Numbered from the stretch's first letter, positions 21,921-34,321 are shown. The stretch: DNA of 64,000 nt from Sesamum alatum (GCA_034509735.1 JACGWO010000003.1:8494001-8558000), one strand, 5' to 3'. Made by a program: numbers and translations. The notes: generated by a model from the sequence alone, not told the origin.

Positions 21921-24900
21921 GGTAGACCTGTCAATGGGCGGGTATTACCCGGATCAAGACCCATTACTTTTATAATAGATCCGGACCCGAACCCATACCC
22001 AAACCCATTGTAATAAGTATTTTGAGTATTGGTAGGGTCTAGACCCAAAAATACCCGCGGGTATGGGTCTTGAATGGGTAAAATTTAATACTATAAAAAT
22101 TCATAAATATCCGTTAACCTTATAATCATTGAACTTGTAAATTTTTAATAGATTAATCGAGTCGATTTTACTTGTCATCTAAAATTCTTAATTTTTGTAC
22201 ATAGTTTTTTTTTACTTTACGTATTGATATTTTGAAAAAAGAAATTTCCAGAGTTTTTCATCTTTATTTTCGTAGTGACAACTGCGAATTAAATTTTTGA
22301 TAAAATTAATTTGAATGTAAAGTGATAAGTCAAGTTAAACTAATATATGGTACTAATAAAATTTGATCAAATTTGAATTGTAAAAAACTCATGAAATGAA
22401 AGTTGAACGGATTTTCAAATCAATAAAAAAATCATTCTAAAGTTAAAATATAATTTTCATACATTTTTCTTGTTAGTAATTTAATTTACGTTCCTATATC
22501 GAATATATGTCGATGTGTAATTGGTTAATATGATTCATTATTTGAACAAAGTCAATATCGTTATATATATTTCAACGATATTCAATCTGCAGATGTTACA
22601 AATTCAAATAACCTTTAATCTGATTTATTGACAATAAGTTTATGAAATATATTTAATAAACTAATTTAGTAATATGTTTCTATGATATCATTTACAAAGA
22701 AACATGTATAATTAGTTTATTCATTTTAATGTGTAAGACCCAATGGGTAAGACCCAGTATGGACCCAATTAGTATGGGTATAGAATGGATAAGACCTAAT
22801 GGGTATTCTATGGGTAGGGTCCGGATAAAATACATAAATAAAAACTATGGATATTTATCGGGTCCGGATCCGAGTAGGGTTAATACCCGCCCTGTTGGAA
22901 TAGGTGACCAGAAAGCCAATAGGTTTTGACAATTTGTAACCTATCCGACAACTTGATGTGAATGTAATATTATTATGTGATGAATAAGATGAGTATTCGT
23001 CACCAATGGTACCTTCTTTGTTGCGCTCATCTTACATTTGTTAAAATGGTATTTAACTTATATCTCAACAAAGCCCACAGACCATGGATAACAACTCGTG
23101 CAGTTGGGCCACGCATTGGATGGTGGTCATGAAACCAACTGATGAAGAGTTGGGTCTGAAACGTTCCAAGTCGAGGACCTCGAGACAGGGCATCGAGAGT
23201 CCTATTGAGACTTGCGTCAAGAGTCGTGTTTATTAGATGAGTGCCGTGTTTCATCGGCGACAGGCGTGGGACGCCTACACGATCTTGATGGGTTGGTCGA
23301 CTAGGGTCGAGCCGACTAGACTGACTCGCGGGGATCATCATATGGAAGCCTTGGAGGCTTGGTCGGTATGATTGGTTTTCCTCGGTTTCCGATAGTACGG
23401 GAGTAATCCTCAGACTTGAGGGATCATGGCAGTCGCGTGCACAGGACGGCTGTATCTTGTATCTGGCGAGAGGTAATCATTCTGTAAGATGATTATCATA
23501 AGCCTTGTCCAGTGCAGTCAGAATGTGTAGCGAGGACGGTGGTTTCCAAGAAGAGGATCCGTCCCCTGTCAGTATGTGACAGAGGTATCTCCTATGCACT
23601 CGGAGACACGTTCATGCTGTTTGAAGCTGTGGCCACAGTGGTTGGTCGAACAGGGAATGGTTTCCTGTGTCGACGCAATGAAGCATACGTGGTCTCGAGT
23701 ATTAAGCATAGATGCCTAGTCAAGCATGGGAACCGACGCCCAATTCCATACCCTAGACTAAGGCCGGGAGACGGTAGACGGAAGGATCGTACCCGTACGG
23801 AATCGGCGCCTAAATGTTCACGCCAATTCACCTAGTCTCTAGTGCCATGGACCGTTCCTAGACGGCCACCCATGGTAACGGGCCCTTGTGGGAAACGGGC
23901 CCTTGTGGGACACGGGCCCAAGTCTAGTTGAGGGTGAACCTAAAGGGTCACACACAAATCACCGAGGAGGTTGAGAGATCGACTTGGAGTCAATCTCGAA
24001 GGATAAAATAAGTAATTGGATTACTTAAGGGAAAGTCCATTGGATGGACGGGCCGATATTGTATCGGGCTTTCATTTAATCAGTAAATTGGATTTTCGAT
24101 TAAATATGGAAAGTTGAGATGTTGAGACGTTGGATCTTTTAATTGGATTAAAAGATCAACGGGAATAATTTAAGTGGATATTAAATTGGATTTAATATTG
24201 GGTTCGTCGCAATTGGATTACGATAAAACCCGGTCCATTAAATTATACCCGAGAGGAGAAATATTTCCTAATTTGGAATGGGAAGAAGTTGGACTTCTTT
24301 CCTTAATCAAACATGGCCGACACGCTCCCTTGGAGGAAGCAAAATCAGCCATGTTTCATGCTAGGTGGTATGTTGACTTATCTCTTTTGGAAAGAGACAA
24401 ATCAACTCCAATCAAGCTCTTCCATTTTGGTATGATTTGATCATACCATAAATTTTGGTAGGCTTGATTGAAGAATTGATGGTGATTGATTGGAATGAAT
24501 CTAGACATCCTTGGATGAACCTAGACACATTCCAATAATCACATTAATTATGTATATATATTAGAATATACAACACCAAGCATAAGTGATTCATTATTCA
24601 TCTTTTTCTAGGAAAAAGAGAAGACAAAAATCCTCTCCTCTCTCTCAAAATTTCGTGCTCCCTCCCTCTCTTACACTTGTGTTCTTCACTTGATTTTGAA
24701 TCAAGAAGAAGAACAAAGTAAGTTTAAGAGGACACTAATTCATAGTGTTCTTCTCTTAAACCGATTCCTTCCTAAACCCGTTCTTTTCTAGCAAGAAGAA
24801 CGTGTGTTTCTTCCGGTGTGGTGTGGATCACCTTTGGAGAATCCATACGTTTGGATTTCGTGAGCATTCCGGAGAAGGAACAACACTAGTAGCCGGGAGC

Positions 24901-25156
24901 ATACGCTAAACAATCAAAGGTAACGGTTTATTACGCTTTGATTGATTTCATTTGTATATCTATGCCCTATGTGTTTAAATATATGTTTTAATATTTACAC
25001 ATCCTACATCGAATGCCCGGTTGAGCACCCAAGGGTACACCCCTTGGGATTCGCGTATTTTGAATTTGATTTAAATTTACACACTTTTCTCGCTTTTCTC
25101 GCTTCCGCTCGCGCTCCCGGGCGGATCCGCTTGTCCTTCACGCCCATTGACAGGCC
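21921..25156. mobile_element. Non-coding hAT element holding a solo LTR (TSD TAGTTCTA)
   Basis: The left end, GGTAGACCTGTCAATGGGCG, is the inverse of the right end (GGCCTGTCAATGGGCG on the complement). Perfect 8-bp duplications TAGTTCTA lie at 21913-21920 and 25157-25164. This size and the terminal repeats point to hAT. Inside, GGGTATGGGTC-like and ACCCGAACCC-like blocks recur. Excluding the inserted solo LTR it is about 983 bp, with no transposase. Confidence 0.82.
22893..25140 (+). mobile_element. Solo LTR, 2,248 bp (TSD CGCCC)
   Basis: It runs TGTTGGAATAGGTGACC to CTTGTCCTTCA with perfect CGCCC duplications (22888-22892 and 25141-25145). The insertion lies within the right end of the hAT element and splits its terminal repeat, whose halves rejoin exactly when the LTR is removed. 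It is the same family as the interrupted copy at 6513-10721. A TATA-like TGTATATATATT is near 24548. Open frames inside are not coding. The superfamily cannot be told from the LTR alone. Confidence 0.88.
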
Positions 25157-25693
25157 TAGTTCTAGGCCACTAGTTACTTGATAAATTTTGTTACATAAAG
25201 AAATTTGCGATAATTTTATGAAAATGATGTTTCCAATGGGGCTAAATTGCAAGTTCGATCCAACATATAGGGGTGGGGGTGGGGGTTGGGGAGGGGGTGG
25301 TTGACACTTTCAAGAGACATACTTATGGAGGTGACAATTTAGTGACATTAGGTTTTTATGTTTGAGCAATTTGAGGTCTCCGGCCACCGGAGTCCCCAAA
25401 TTTAACCAGAAAGTGTTGAGTTCGTATTTTTTAAAGGTTTAGAATTGAGGTTTTTTCCAACAAAGTCAAAAAAAAAAAAAAGTGAAAAATCTCTACTGCA
25501 TAGTATTTTGATGGGGGAAAATGCAAGCGTAGGACCCCTGTGATTTGGATTGTGTAGAACATCCCCTATTTTTATGATTTTTAAAAAATAAAATATTACT
25601 ATATATACGTATATATATAATATATATTAAAATTAATATTTATACATGTAATATAAAATATATATAATTTTTATAAAAAATTTCATCCCTAAC

Positions 25694-26156
25694 TGACATG
25701 GAGAAAAATAAAAAGGTCAAAGAGCATTTATTTTCCTCCATCAAATAAGAGGAAATCAAGGAAAAATAATGAAGGTCATCAACTCATAGAGGAAATCATG
25801 CAAAGGGGGCTTGATCCATGGAAACTCCTCCATTAATGATAAATCAAGGAAAAGACCCTAACGTCCCCATGAGACGTTACCATTTATATCCAAGAATATG
25901 GAGATGAAGGACAATAAAGACAATACACCATACTTGCCGTAAATAAAATTGTTGTATAAATAGGGATTCAACCCCTTCATTTGAGGGAGCTTGAACTCTT
26001 GTAAGAACTCCACTAGTATACTTATTCTATCAATTTCCCTTGGATCGATTTGTACGTATTGGCGATTGTGCCCAATTCTAATAAAATAATTCGATTATTA
26101 CATTTATCATTTTATTACGTTGTTGTTGGATTATTCTTCGATTTCTTGCAACATCA
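25694..26156 (+). repeat. 5' LTR of the Tat-like element
   Basis: TGACATGGAGAAAAATAAAA to TTCTTGCAACATCA. TATA box TATAAATA at 25955-25962. It holds ATTTATCATTTTATTAC near 26102, absent from the 3' LTR. Confidence 0.92.
25955..25962 (+). promoter_or_regulatory. TATA box in 5' LTR
   Basis: GTATAAATAGGG, a strong plant TATA element, also present in the 3' LTR at 48473-48480. Confidence 0.65.
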
Positions 26157-26159
26157 ACT

Positions 26160-26175
26160 TGGCACCGTCTGTGGG
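26160..26175 (+). promoter_or_regulatory. Primer binding site
   Basis: TGGCACCGTCTGTGGG three bases after the LTR end, a primer site typical of plant gypsy elements. The exact tRNA was not determined. Confidence 0.8.
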
Positions 26176-26198
26176 AATTTTCAATCGCAATACTGAGA

Positions 26199-27724
26199 AT
26201 GCAAACTCGATCCATGGCCAGAGACTTGGAAATGAATGAGGAGCGAAGGACAGAAGCTCCACAGAATAACGAAGGAGAGCTCCCTCCCTTGGAACACATG
26301 AGCCTGGGTCCCCAGCAGGACCACAGGAGGGGACACGAAGAAAGGAGGGTAGGAGCCAGCGAAGCCCCACCGCCCGCTTCACAGCCGCCGATGGTTCAGA
26401 TGACAACCAAAGCACTGCAAAAAAATGATCGAAGATGCATCAGCAAAAGCGGCCGAGAGGGCGATCATGCATTTCATAGTGAATCGTCCCCGAGAGCCTA
26501 CTCCCCCTCGTTCCCCCCGCCGAGGCCGAGGCACGCCCTCTGCCCCCGGTGATAACGAATCGAGGGAGGACGGCCCCCAGGACATGTCCATGGATGAAGA
26601 AGAAGGAAGCATACAAGCCTCTCAACCTGCTAGCCTCCCCCGGCGGAATAAGGATGTTGGAGCAAAGCAGGGAAGGAGAGACGAAGATTTGCCGAACAAA
26701 ATGAGAGGCGACAGTTCACATCACCAAACCTCTCGACTCCAGAACGCCCCGCAGGACTTTGGTCCCGCTGGCCGTGGCCCCAGCCAGAAGAAGCCCATTT
26801 TCCATGCAAATACTGGTAGAAGCTTTACCTCAAGGGCTTAGGTTGACATCTGGCGGAATATGACGGAACCACGGACCCCGAGGACCATCTAGACAAATTT
26901 TTGGCCAAGGCGGACTTGCTCGATATGAGCGATGCCGGATACTGTAAAGTGTTCCGTACGACCCTGGCAGGAAGAGCTATGGCGTGGTTTAACCAACTCC
27001 CAGCGTAACACCATTGAAAGCTTCGAACAACTCTCGCAATGATTTCTGCACCACTTTTCCATCAACAAAAGCCATCCGAAAACTGCGGCATACCTCTTCA
27101 CTATAGTCCAACAAGAGCAAGAGAGCTTAAGAGACTATATACAAAGATTCTCCGGCACCGTCCTCGAAGTCCCTCACCTCAACCACGAGCTGCTAGCGAG
27201 CATATGGCAACAGGGATCGCGGAGAGGACGCTTCCGCGAATCTATCGCGGGCAAACCACCATCAACATTGGACGAATTGATGAAAAGAGCTGCTAAGTAC
27301 ATCCGTATTGAAGAAGCTAGCAAACCAAAAATAGAACAGTGAAACAAGAGAAAAAGTTCCAGAGGGAGAAAAGAAAGACCCGAGAAGAGACGGACAAGCG
27401 GAGGGGCAAAGACATATGCCCCCAACTGGCTTTACGAGATACACCCCGCTTAAAGCCCCGAGGGTCGAGATCCTTGCTGTGGCAGAACAACAAGGGATCG
27501 TTCAATGGCCGAGGAAGATGAAAGATAACCCTAAGCGCTTGAAGTCAGACAAATATTGTCGATTCCATAAGGATAGAGGGCATAGCACAGAAGATTGCTA
27601 TCATTTGAAAAATGAGATTGAGAAATTGATCCAGAGAGGGTACCTAAAGGAGTACGTTGAAGGACAAAGTCATGATCGGGAAGCCCCAATAGGTAATCAA
27701 AGATTCAACCAGAACGCGGAATGA
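26199..27724 (+). pseudogene. Gag of the Tat-like element, broken
   Basis: The N-terminal region starts MQTRSMARDLEMNEERR (26199) and shifts frame near 26425. The gag domain follows at about 26850-27340, with DPEDHLDKFLAKADLLDMSD and then EQESLRDYIQRFSG, interrupted by stops. A zinc-finger-like motif YCRFHKDRGHSTEDCYHLK lies at about 27550-27610, in the frame at 27416-27724, as in plant Tat and Athila gags. Gag would build the virus-like particle. At least three frame changes make it non-functional. Confidence 0.82.
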
Positions 27725-27754
27725 GGAGAAACATCTCGCTACAAAGACAAAGGA

Positions 27755-28126
27755 GTGGAAAATCTCCCAACCGCAGGAGTTATAGGAGTGGTCACAGGAG
27801 GACCCGCCGGTGGAGACTCAGCACGAGCACGAAAAGCCTTAATCAGAGTAGCCGAGCCCTCCCACAACGTCCACATTTGTGAGGAAGTCACTCTAGCTAA
27901 AACCCTAGAAGAGGAAATCACTTTCAACACACAAGACTTGGAGAAAGGAATACCACCACACAACGATGCGTTGGTTATTTCCGCCAAGGTCTCCAACTTT
28001 CTAGTCAAAAAAGTCTTGGTAGATACGGGGAGTGCAGCCGATATTCTATTCTATGAAGCATTCTCGCAAATGGGAATTGACTCCAGCATGTTACGAAATG
28101 TCAACACCCCCGTTAGTGGGATTTAA
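27755..28126 (+). pseudogene. Aspartic protease of the Tat-like element
   Basis: The frame contains VDTGSAADILFYEAF, the retroviral-type aspartic protease active site (Asp-Thr-Gly) with its usual Ala-Asp-Ile sequel, at about residues 90-104. It would cleave the polyprotein. The frame ends in a shift at 28126, shortly after the active site; downstream frames at 28130-28560 are disrupted remnants of the linker to RT. Confidence 0.8.
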
Positions 28127-28533
28127 CGGAAGTGTAGTGGAACCCCTCGGAGAAATAGCCCTGCCCATTTCAATCGGATCCGCCCCTACAGAGCTACTCA
28201 AATGATAAAATTTCTGATAGTGGACGCACCGTCATCGTACAACATAATCATGGGAAGACCAAGCCTGAACGCATTCTGAGCAGTCGCCTCCACCTTCCAC
28301 ATGAAGTTGAATTTCCCCGCTTACAGGGGGATAGGAGAAGAAATAAGAGATCGCCGCCTCGCGAGAGAATGTCATGCTAACATCCTCCAGAAAAGGAATG
28401 AATCCGAGAAGAGGAAAAGGTATCCAGTCATCAGAAACTGAGAGAGCGGCGAAAAGAACGGTACTTCAATCCTCTCCATCATATCCCTGTCAGAAGGACA
28501 CATTCAAGAACAAAAAAAAGAGAAAGACAGAAG

Positions 28534-29639
28534 ATGAAAAAACTAGTCGCAGCAGAAAAGACGAAAAATATTCAGTTGGTAGAAGGTGAGCCCGGAAAAA
28601 TCACTTCAATTGGAACAACCATGGGCTCGGAACAAGAGCAGAAGCTGATAAAATTCCTCCAAGACCACTCCAACACATTCGCATGGAGCGTCAATGACTT
28701 GGTGGGAATAGACAAGAAGTTATAACGCACCGACTGAACGTCAACCCAAACATCCGCCCAGTAAAGCAGAAGAAGCGAAGTTTTGGCCCCCGAAAGAAAC
28801 AAAATAATTAAAGAGGATGTGGAAAAATTGTTGGCTGCCGAGTACATCCCCCCGGTACAATACCCCGAATGGTTGGCCAATGTAGTGTTGGTCCGCAAAC
28901 CTAATAAGAAGTGGAGAATGTGCATCGACTTCACCGACCTGAACAAGGCGTGCCCGAAAGATTCATTCCCCCTCCCAAGAATAGACGCGTTAGTTGACTC
29001 AACGGCGGGATGTGAAATGATGAGCTTCCTAGACGCCTTCCAAGGATATAATCAAATAGCTCTTGAAGTAGAGGATCAAGAGAAGACAAGCTTCATCACC
29101 GAGCAAGGCACATTTGCTATCAAGTGATGCCGTTTGGGCTGAAAAACGCCGGAGCTACCTACCAAAGATTAATGAATAAGGCTTTCCAACAAATGATAGG
29201 ACGAAACATGGAGGTTTACATCAACGACGTGTTGGTAAAAAGCCTTCGGAGGGAAGATCATATCTAGGACCCACGGGAATGCTTCGCCATCATAAACCAA
29301 CTGGGGATGAGACTCAATCCCTCCAAGTGCACCTTCGGCGTACAGAGAGGGAAGTTCTTGGGATACTTGGTCTCGTGCAGAGGAATTGAAGCGAACCCTG
29401 AAAAAATCAAGGCCATACAAGAGATGAGCCCCCCAAAGAACAAAAACGAAGTGCAGAAACTGACTGGAAGAATGGCGGCTCTGAGCAGATTCATGTCACG
29501 TGGAGTGGAGAAAGGACTCCCTTTCTTCAAGAAACTAAGAAAAATGGAAGAGTTTAGATGGAATGAAGAATGCCAGAAAGCATTTCAGAACTTGAAGAGG
29601 TATTTGTCTGCCCTCCCTCTCCTGAACAAACCCAAATAA
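28534..29639 (+). pseudogene. Reverse transcriptase with mutated YxDD box
   Basis: RT copies element RNA into DNA. The N-terminal part (28783-29127) has MCIDFTDLNKACPKDSFPLP and SFLDAFQGYNQI, with the first catalytic aspartate. After a frameshift near 29127 come MPFGLKNAGATYQRLMNK and the active-site box, which reads Y-I-N-D, so the first aspartate of the YxDD pair is Asn. The thumb and connection follow at 29307-29639 (KCTFGVQRGKFLGYLVS). There is a stop after the YIND region. Function is lost. Confidence 0.85.
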
Positions 29640-29682
29640 GGGGAGCCGTTTATACTTATACCTAGCAGCATCGGAAGACATC

Positions 29683-31631
29683 GTGAGCACATTATTAGTG
29701 AGGGCGCAAGGGAGAGAACACCAACCTGTATATTACGTGAGGAAGATGTTGCAAGGGGCAGAGCCCAAATACTCCCCCACCGAAAAACTAGCCCTAGCGT
29801 TGGTGACAGCCTCCAGAAAACTGTGTCCATACTTCCACTCCTATCAAGTAGTGGTATTGACAAACCACCCCCTAAAGCATATTCTAGCAAGCTCCAACGC
29901 TTCGGGAAGGATGATCAAGTGGGCAGTAGAAATGAGCGAACACGGAATAGAATTCCAAATACGCCCCGCGATAAAGGCACAAGTCCTCGCAGATTTCAAT
30001 TCTGAGTTAACCCCAAGAGCAGACGCAGAAGAACAAAAGCTATGGAAAATGTTTTGTAGACGGATCCTCCACCGACAAGCAGTGGAGTGGGATAGTCATC
30101 GAAAGGCCAACGACAGACATTATGGAGTACGCCATCACGCTAGCTTTCCCGGCCTCAAACAATGAAGCTGAATACGAAGCAGTGTTATTGGGAAACAAGG
30201 TGATCCGCGCTGCAGGGGCCCAATGTGTACACGTATTCAGTGACTTCCGGCTTGTGGTTAACCAAGTGGAGAGAGAATATGAAGTAAGATGAGAAAGGAT
30301 GGCGAAATACTTGTTGAAACTACAAGAAGAAAAGGAGAAATTTCAAAAATTTACCATAAAGCAAATCCCCAGAGAGCAGAATTCAGCGGCAGACCAACTA
30401 GCAAGGCTAGCCAGTGCTGCGCACTTCACGAAAAAACGCACGATAACCCTGCTATCTACGACACATTCGACCATCAGTTCAGAAGGGAGCAATCAAAAAG
30501 GAGACAACGACATTTTGGTGATCGTTGACGCAACCACCCAGTGGAAATCCCCCATCACACAATTCCTGACAGAGGGAACCTTGCCCTCAGACCAAAAAGA
30601 AGCAGAGCTGCGGAAATCACTCAGGAGCTCGGTCCTTGGGCAAGAAAGTTTTACTACAAGGATACTACTGGCCAACTATGATAGAAGATGCTTCAACTTT
30701 GGTCCGCACATGCTCCCAATGCCAAAAGCATGCCAACCACCTGCACAATCCCGCCGCATTCATGAAAACAATAGAGAGCCCTTGCCCATTCGACATGTGG
30801 GGATGGACATAGTGGGAAAGCTACCCCAAGCGGTCGGACAAAGAGAATATCTAATCGTAGCTGTTGATTACTTCACTAAGTGGGTGGAGGCGGAACCCTT
30901 GTCAAGTATCAGCAAAAAAGAAGTTATCAAGTTTGTATGGCAAAACATCATTTGCCGGTTTGGCATTCCTAGAGCAATAGTCTCCGACAACGGAACCCAG
31001 TTCCAAGGAAACAAGTTGAAGAATTGGCTGAGAGAGTTAAAGATAAAACAATTGTTCACATCAGTGAACAACCCCTAAGCGAATGGCCAAGCCGAAGTGA
31101 CAAATCGAACCATCCTTCATCAGCTGAAGACGCGCTTAGGAAAGCTAAGAAAATTGGGTGCATGAACTCCCAAGAGTTCTGTGGGCATACCTTACCACCC
31201 CCAGAGAATCAACAAAAAAATCAGCGTTCAACTTGGTGTATGGAACGGAAGCCGTGCTCCTGGCAGAAATAGGAGAGAAAACTTGGAGAGTGAAAACTTA
31301 CGATGAAGAACGAAACTCCCAAGCAAGGAGGGAAGACTTAGATTTAATCGAAGAAATAAGGAAAGCAGCTAAAAGAAGGGTCCAAGCATACAAACGTTTG
31401 ATGTCTAAGGCATATGACAGCAAGGTCCGCCCCCGAGGCTTTCAAGAAGGGGAATTGGTATTACGAAAGACGGAAGCATTGGGGCCCGTCGGAAAGTTAG
31501 ACGCCAAATGGGACGGCCCCTACATAGTGACGGAAGTAGTGGGACCAGCTACGTATAAGTTAAAGAAGGAAGATGGTAGTCCGCTCCCTCGAACTTGGAA
31601 TGCAAAAAACTTGAAAAAATATTACGTGTAA
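29683..31631 (+). pseudogene. RNase H, second RNase H and integrase, copy 1 (deleted zinc site)
   Basis: 29683-30165 holds the RT-linked RNase H (QPVYYVRKMLQGAE, KLALALVTASRKLCPYF). The second RNase H follows across a shift (about 30050-30430) and then the integrase catalytic core, with VAVDYFTKWVEAEP, IVSDNGTQF and NGQAEVTNRT. Compared with copy 2, about 150 bp is missing near 30605, deleting the start of the integrase zinc domain. A stop occurs just before NGQAE (31077). The tail at 31158-31631 ends with KNLKKYYV. It is non-functional. Confidence 0.85.
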
Positions 31632-32066
31632 TTATTTTGCTCCTAATGAATAAAAGTCATAACTTCTTTTGAATAAATTCGTTGTGATGTCTTTCTTTTT
31701 CCAAATTCGCCATGCATTATATTCCATGCCGATGAATGTACAATTATATAAAATTTCCAAAAGGCTGTCCAACACACGGCAGTCTGGAAGAATAGGGCCA
31801 AAAAACTACCTTGAGGGGAGGTACCCCCCCCCCCCGGAGTGAAAAAGGCCGAAAGAATCCCCTATAAACAAAGAGAGCTCCATAGTATGGGAACTCCTAA
31901 AGAAAAAATTTCAAAAGGCTTGAAAACAAAAATAATGACATATATATAAAGTATGCGTAGATATATCCATGACATCACCATAAAACAAAGTGTGAGGGGA
32001 AACACCCCGAAATAACAAAAAAATATCAAAGTAGTAAAACAAGGAAAAACAAGTAATCCTATCATT
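31632..32066. other. Spacer between integrase and antisense gene
   Basis: Non-coding, with a poly-C run near 31828. In unit 2 the same spacer is shortened to about 100 bp by a deletion between GATGTC and CAAAGTA. Confidence 0.6.
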
Positions 32067-34309
32067 CTAGGGGGCATCAGCCGCAGGTACATCAACCGGA
32101 GCAATGACAGCCTCTCCATTATTAGTGGCTCCCCCCTCGACTTCAGGCCCTCCAAGCTCTGCCACCGAGGGATCAAGAAACAAAAAATCTTCCCCAGGAA
32201 AGCGACCACAGGAACGCAAGGTTGCACGACACTCCCTGATAATCTGGTCATAAACCTCCTCGGCCTTGGCAAGCACAGCAAGCTCAAAGTCCCCAGACTT
32301 CTCAAACTCCTTCCTGAAGTCAGCCTTGACGCACTCCAAGTAAAGCTTCCCCGCATCAGGCTTGAGGTATCGGGAACCGGATCTAACCTCTCGGTGGAGA
32401 GAATCCTTAAGTTCCTTCCCAAGCGCAACAGCGCCAGCAAGCTCCCCCTCCAAACGTTCCTTAGTTTTGGTGGAATCAGCGAGGGCTGAAGTCAAGCGAG
32501 CTGTCTCTTCTTGATACTTCTCAAAGCGCTTGAAAGCCACCTCTGCCAAAGTATTCACCTACAAGGAGAAAGAAATGAAAAACGTTGCCAAAATCAAAAA
32601 CTGAAACAAAAGCAATGTAAAAAACACGTACCCTGGCAGACTCTCCGCAGAGCATATTCACAAAACCATCATCCGAAAGGGAAGAAAACTTAGCCACGTC
32701 AAAATCTCTAATAGTAGGACGAAGTTTCTCCCTCGCTATCTGAACATCAGTCGTGTCCCAATAAGAAAAGACATCCCCGCGGCGGTTGGTCCCATAAGTA
32801 AAGTATCCTTTTCAAAGACCATGTGAAGGAGGATCAGAGGACGCGTCTCGAGGACGCTTCGAACCACTCCCGCCAGAGCTCGGAGGAGGAGAACGCCGAC
32901 CACCAGAAACATCCCTCGCCTGGGAAGGACTGGAACCACGCCTATCTCCTTTGCCATGCGGAGGCGGAGGAGGAGGTAGAGGACGAGCCCGAGTGGAAGT
33001 CCCGGAAGAACCTCCATCCCGTGAGGCTTTAAACCGGCGAACGTCCTCCAAAGACAACTTTTTTCCTGAAAAACAAAAGATAAAACACATAAGCCGCAAG
33101 CTATAAATTAAAAGGGCAAAGAGTAAGTAAGATAAAGAATGAAAAGGGTTACCATCTGAGAACAAGCCCGTTACATTGAAGATTTGGTCGAACAAACCAG
33201 CCCCAATGTAGGACATCTTGAGATCATGATTCGGGGAGAAATCAAGGGAATAATCAACCCAAGGAGCACACAAACCCCAATCAGAATCTCGAACATAAAG
33301 GAATTTCTCCTTCCAAGGACCTCGGGAAGAAGTACAACCCTCCAAAAACTTACAACCATTGCGAGGATAGAAATAGAAGAAAGAGTCGTTCACTACCTTC
33401 TTGACGGAGAATAGGGTGTGAAAAGCTTCTACGGAAGGGGATAAATCTAATTCACTAAAGCGGTGAAGAAAACCCAAAAAGAACATGAAAGCATTGGGAG
33501 TAAACTGACTCACACTCACGCCAACACTATGAATAATCTCCACCAAAAGAGGGTGAGGCGGAAGAGTAAATCCCGAAGAAAAATACACGGAATATATCGT
33601 GAAAAAAAACCCGACGGAGGAGACTTGACATGATCCCCAAAAGAAGGAAGAAGAAATTCAACTGGAGGAGAAGAATTATAGTTGACCTCCAAAAAACGAA
33701 GCTCCTCCAACCCTATGACGCTATCACACACCTCTGCATCCATGACCCTACAACGAGATCTAGGAGCCAAAGAACATTCCCCCCCAAATTCAGTAGAAGC
33801 AGTCAAAGGAGCTTTAGAGCCTACCTCCTTGGGAGAAGATGAGTTACACTCAAAGGAAACATCTAATGAATCGACCGGACAATCAGGAAGGTTACGGATG
33901 GCCTCAATAACTTCTAAATTAAAACTATCATCATCACCATCTAAGACGATCACATTAGAGGAGTTAGGAGGATTAAATGCACGACGACGCGATGACCCTT
34001 CGCCTGAAGGAAGAGTAGGAGAGCGAAGGAAAGACCCCCGACTGCCGAGCCAAGGAAGGCCCTCCCGGCCCCCACGGTCGGGGGTGCCCCGACCTGCCAC
34101 CTGGTCGAGGCCGAAGCCTCGGCCATGTTGGTCGAGGCCGGAACCACGACAAGCTTGGTCGAGGTTGATGCCTCGACCAGGCTGGTCGAGGCCAACCTGG
34201 CCGAGGCCTGAGCCTCGACCAAGGCACTGGCCGAGCCCACTAGGGCTGCGGGTAGTGTCGTTTGTTTCGCCTCGGCCCCCTCTGTGACTGAAACGAACCC
34301 CGCTAGACC
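32067..34309 (-). pseudogene. Antisense spliced gene of Tat element, copy 1 (start lost)
   Basis: Three exons read against the retrotransposon. Exon 1 (about 34309-33153) has an acidic, Ser-rich part and a conserved LPPHPLLVEIIHSVGVSVSQ block like the plant 'putative gypsy-type transposon' domain (PF04195). Intron 33066-33152 (87 bp) and intron 32559-32631 (73 bp) have GT...AG ends. Exon 3 encodes a coiled-coil-like EETARLTSALADSTKTKERL stretch and ends at 32067. The duplication joint removed the ATG and promoter, and two extra bases near 33605 shift exon 1. The protein's role is unknown. Confidence 0.72.
34090..34235. repeat. GC-rich minisatellite in antisense exon 1
   Basis: Repeats of TGGTCGAGGCC and its partial complement CCTCGACCA, coding GLDQ-GRG-like peptides on the minus strand. 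Unit 2 has a shorter version at about 47625-47690, so the array length differs between the two copies. Confidence 0.7.
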
Positions 34310-34321
34310 TAGTCTGTGAGG

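Larger units (their letters stand above)
29698..34309 (+). repeat. Tandem duplication unit 1 of the Tat-like element
   Basis: It starts GTGAGGGCGCAAGGGAG and ends CCCCGCTAGACC. The same start occurs at 34316 and the same end at 47792. The two units are joined by six bases, TAGTCT (34310-34315). Identity by eye is very high, with indels. Confidence 0.88.

Noticed and set aside
23512..23835. 107-residue plus frame and 79-residue minus frame
   Set aside because: Inside a solo LTR, not conserved as frames in the sister LTR.
33682..34287. 201-residue plus-strand frame rich in Arg, Pro and Ser
   Set aside because: It is the shadow of the antisense exon and its GC-rich minisatellite. The minus-strand frame has the conserved domain and splice sites.
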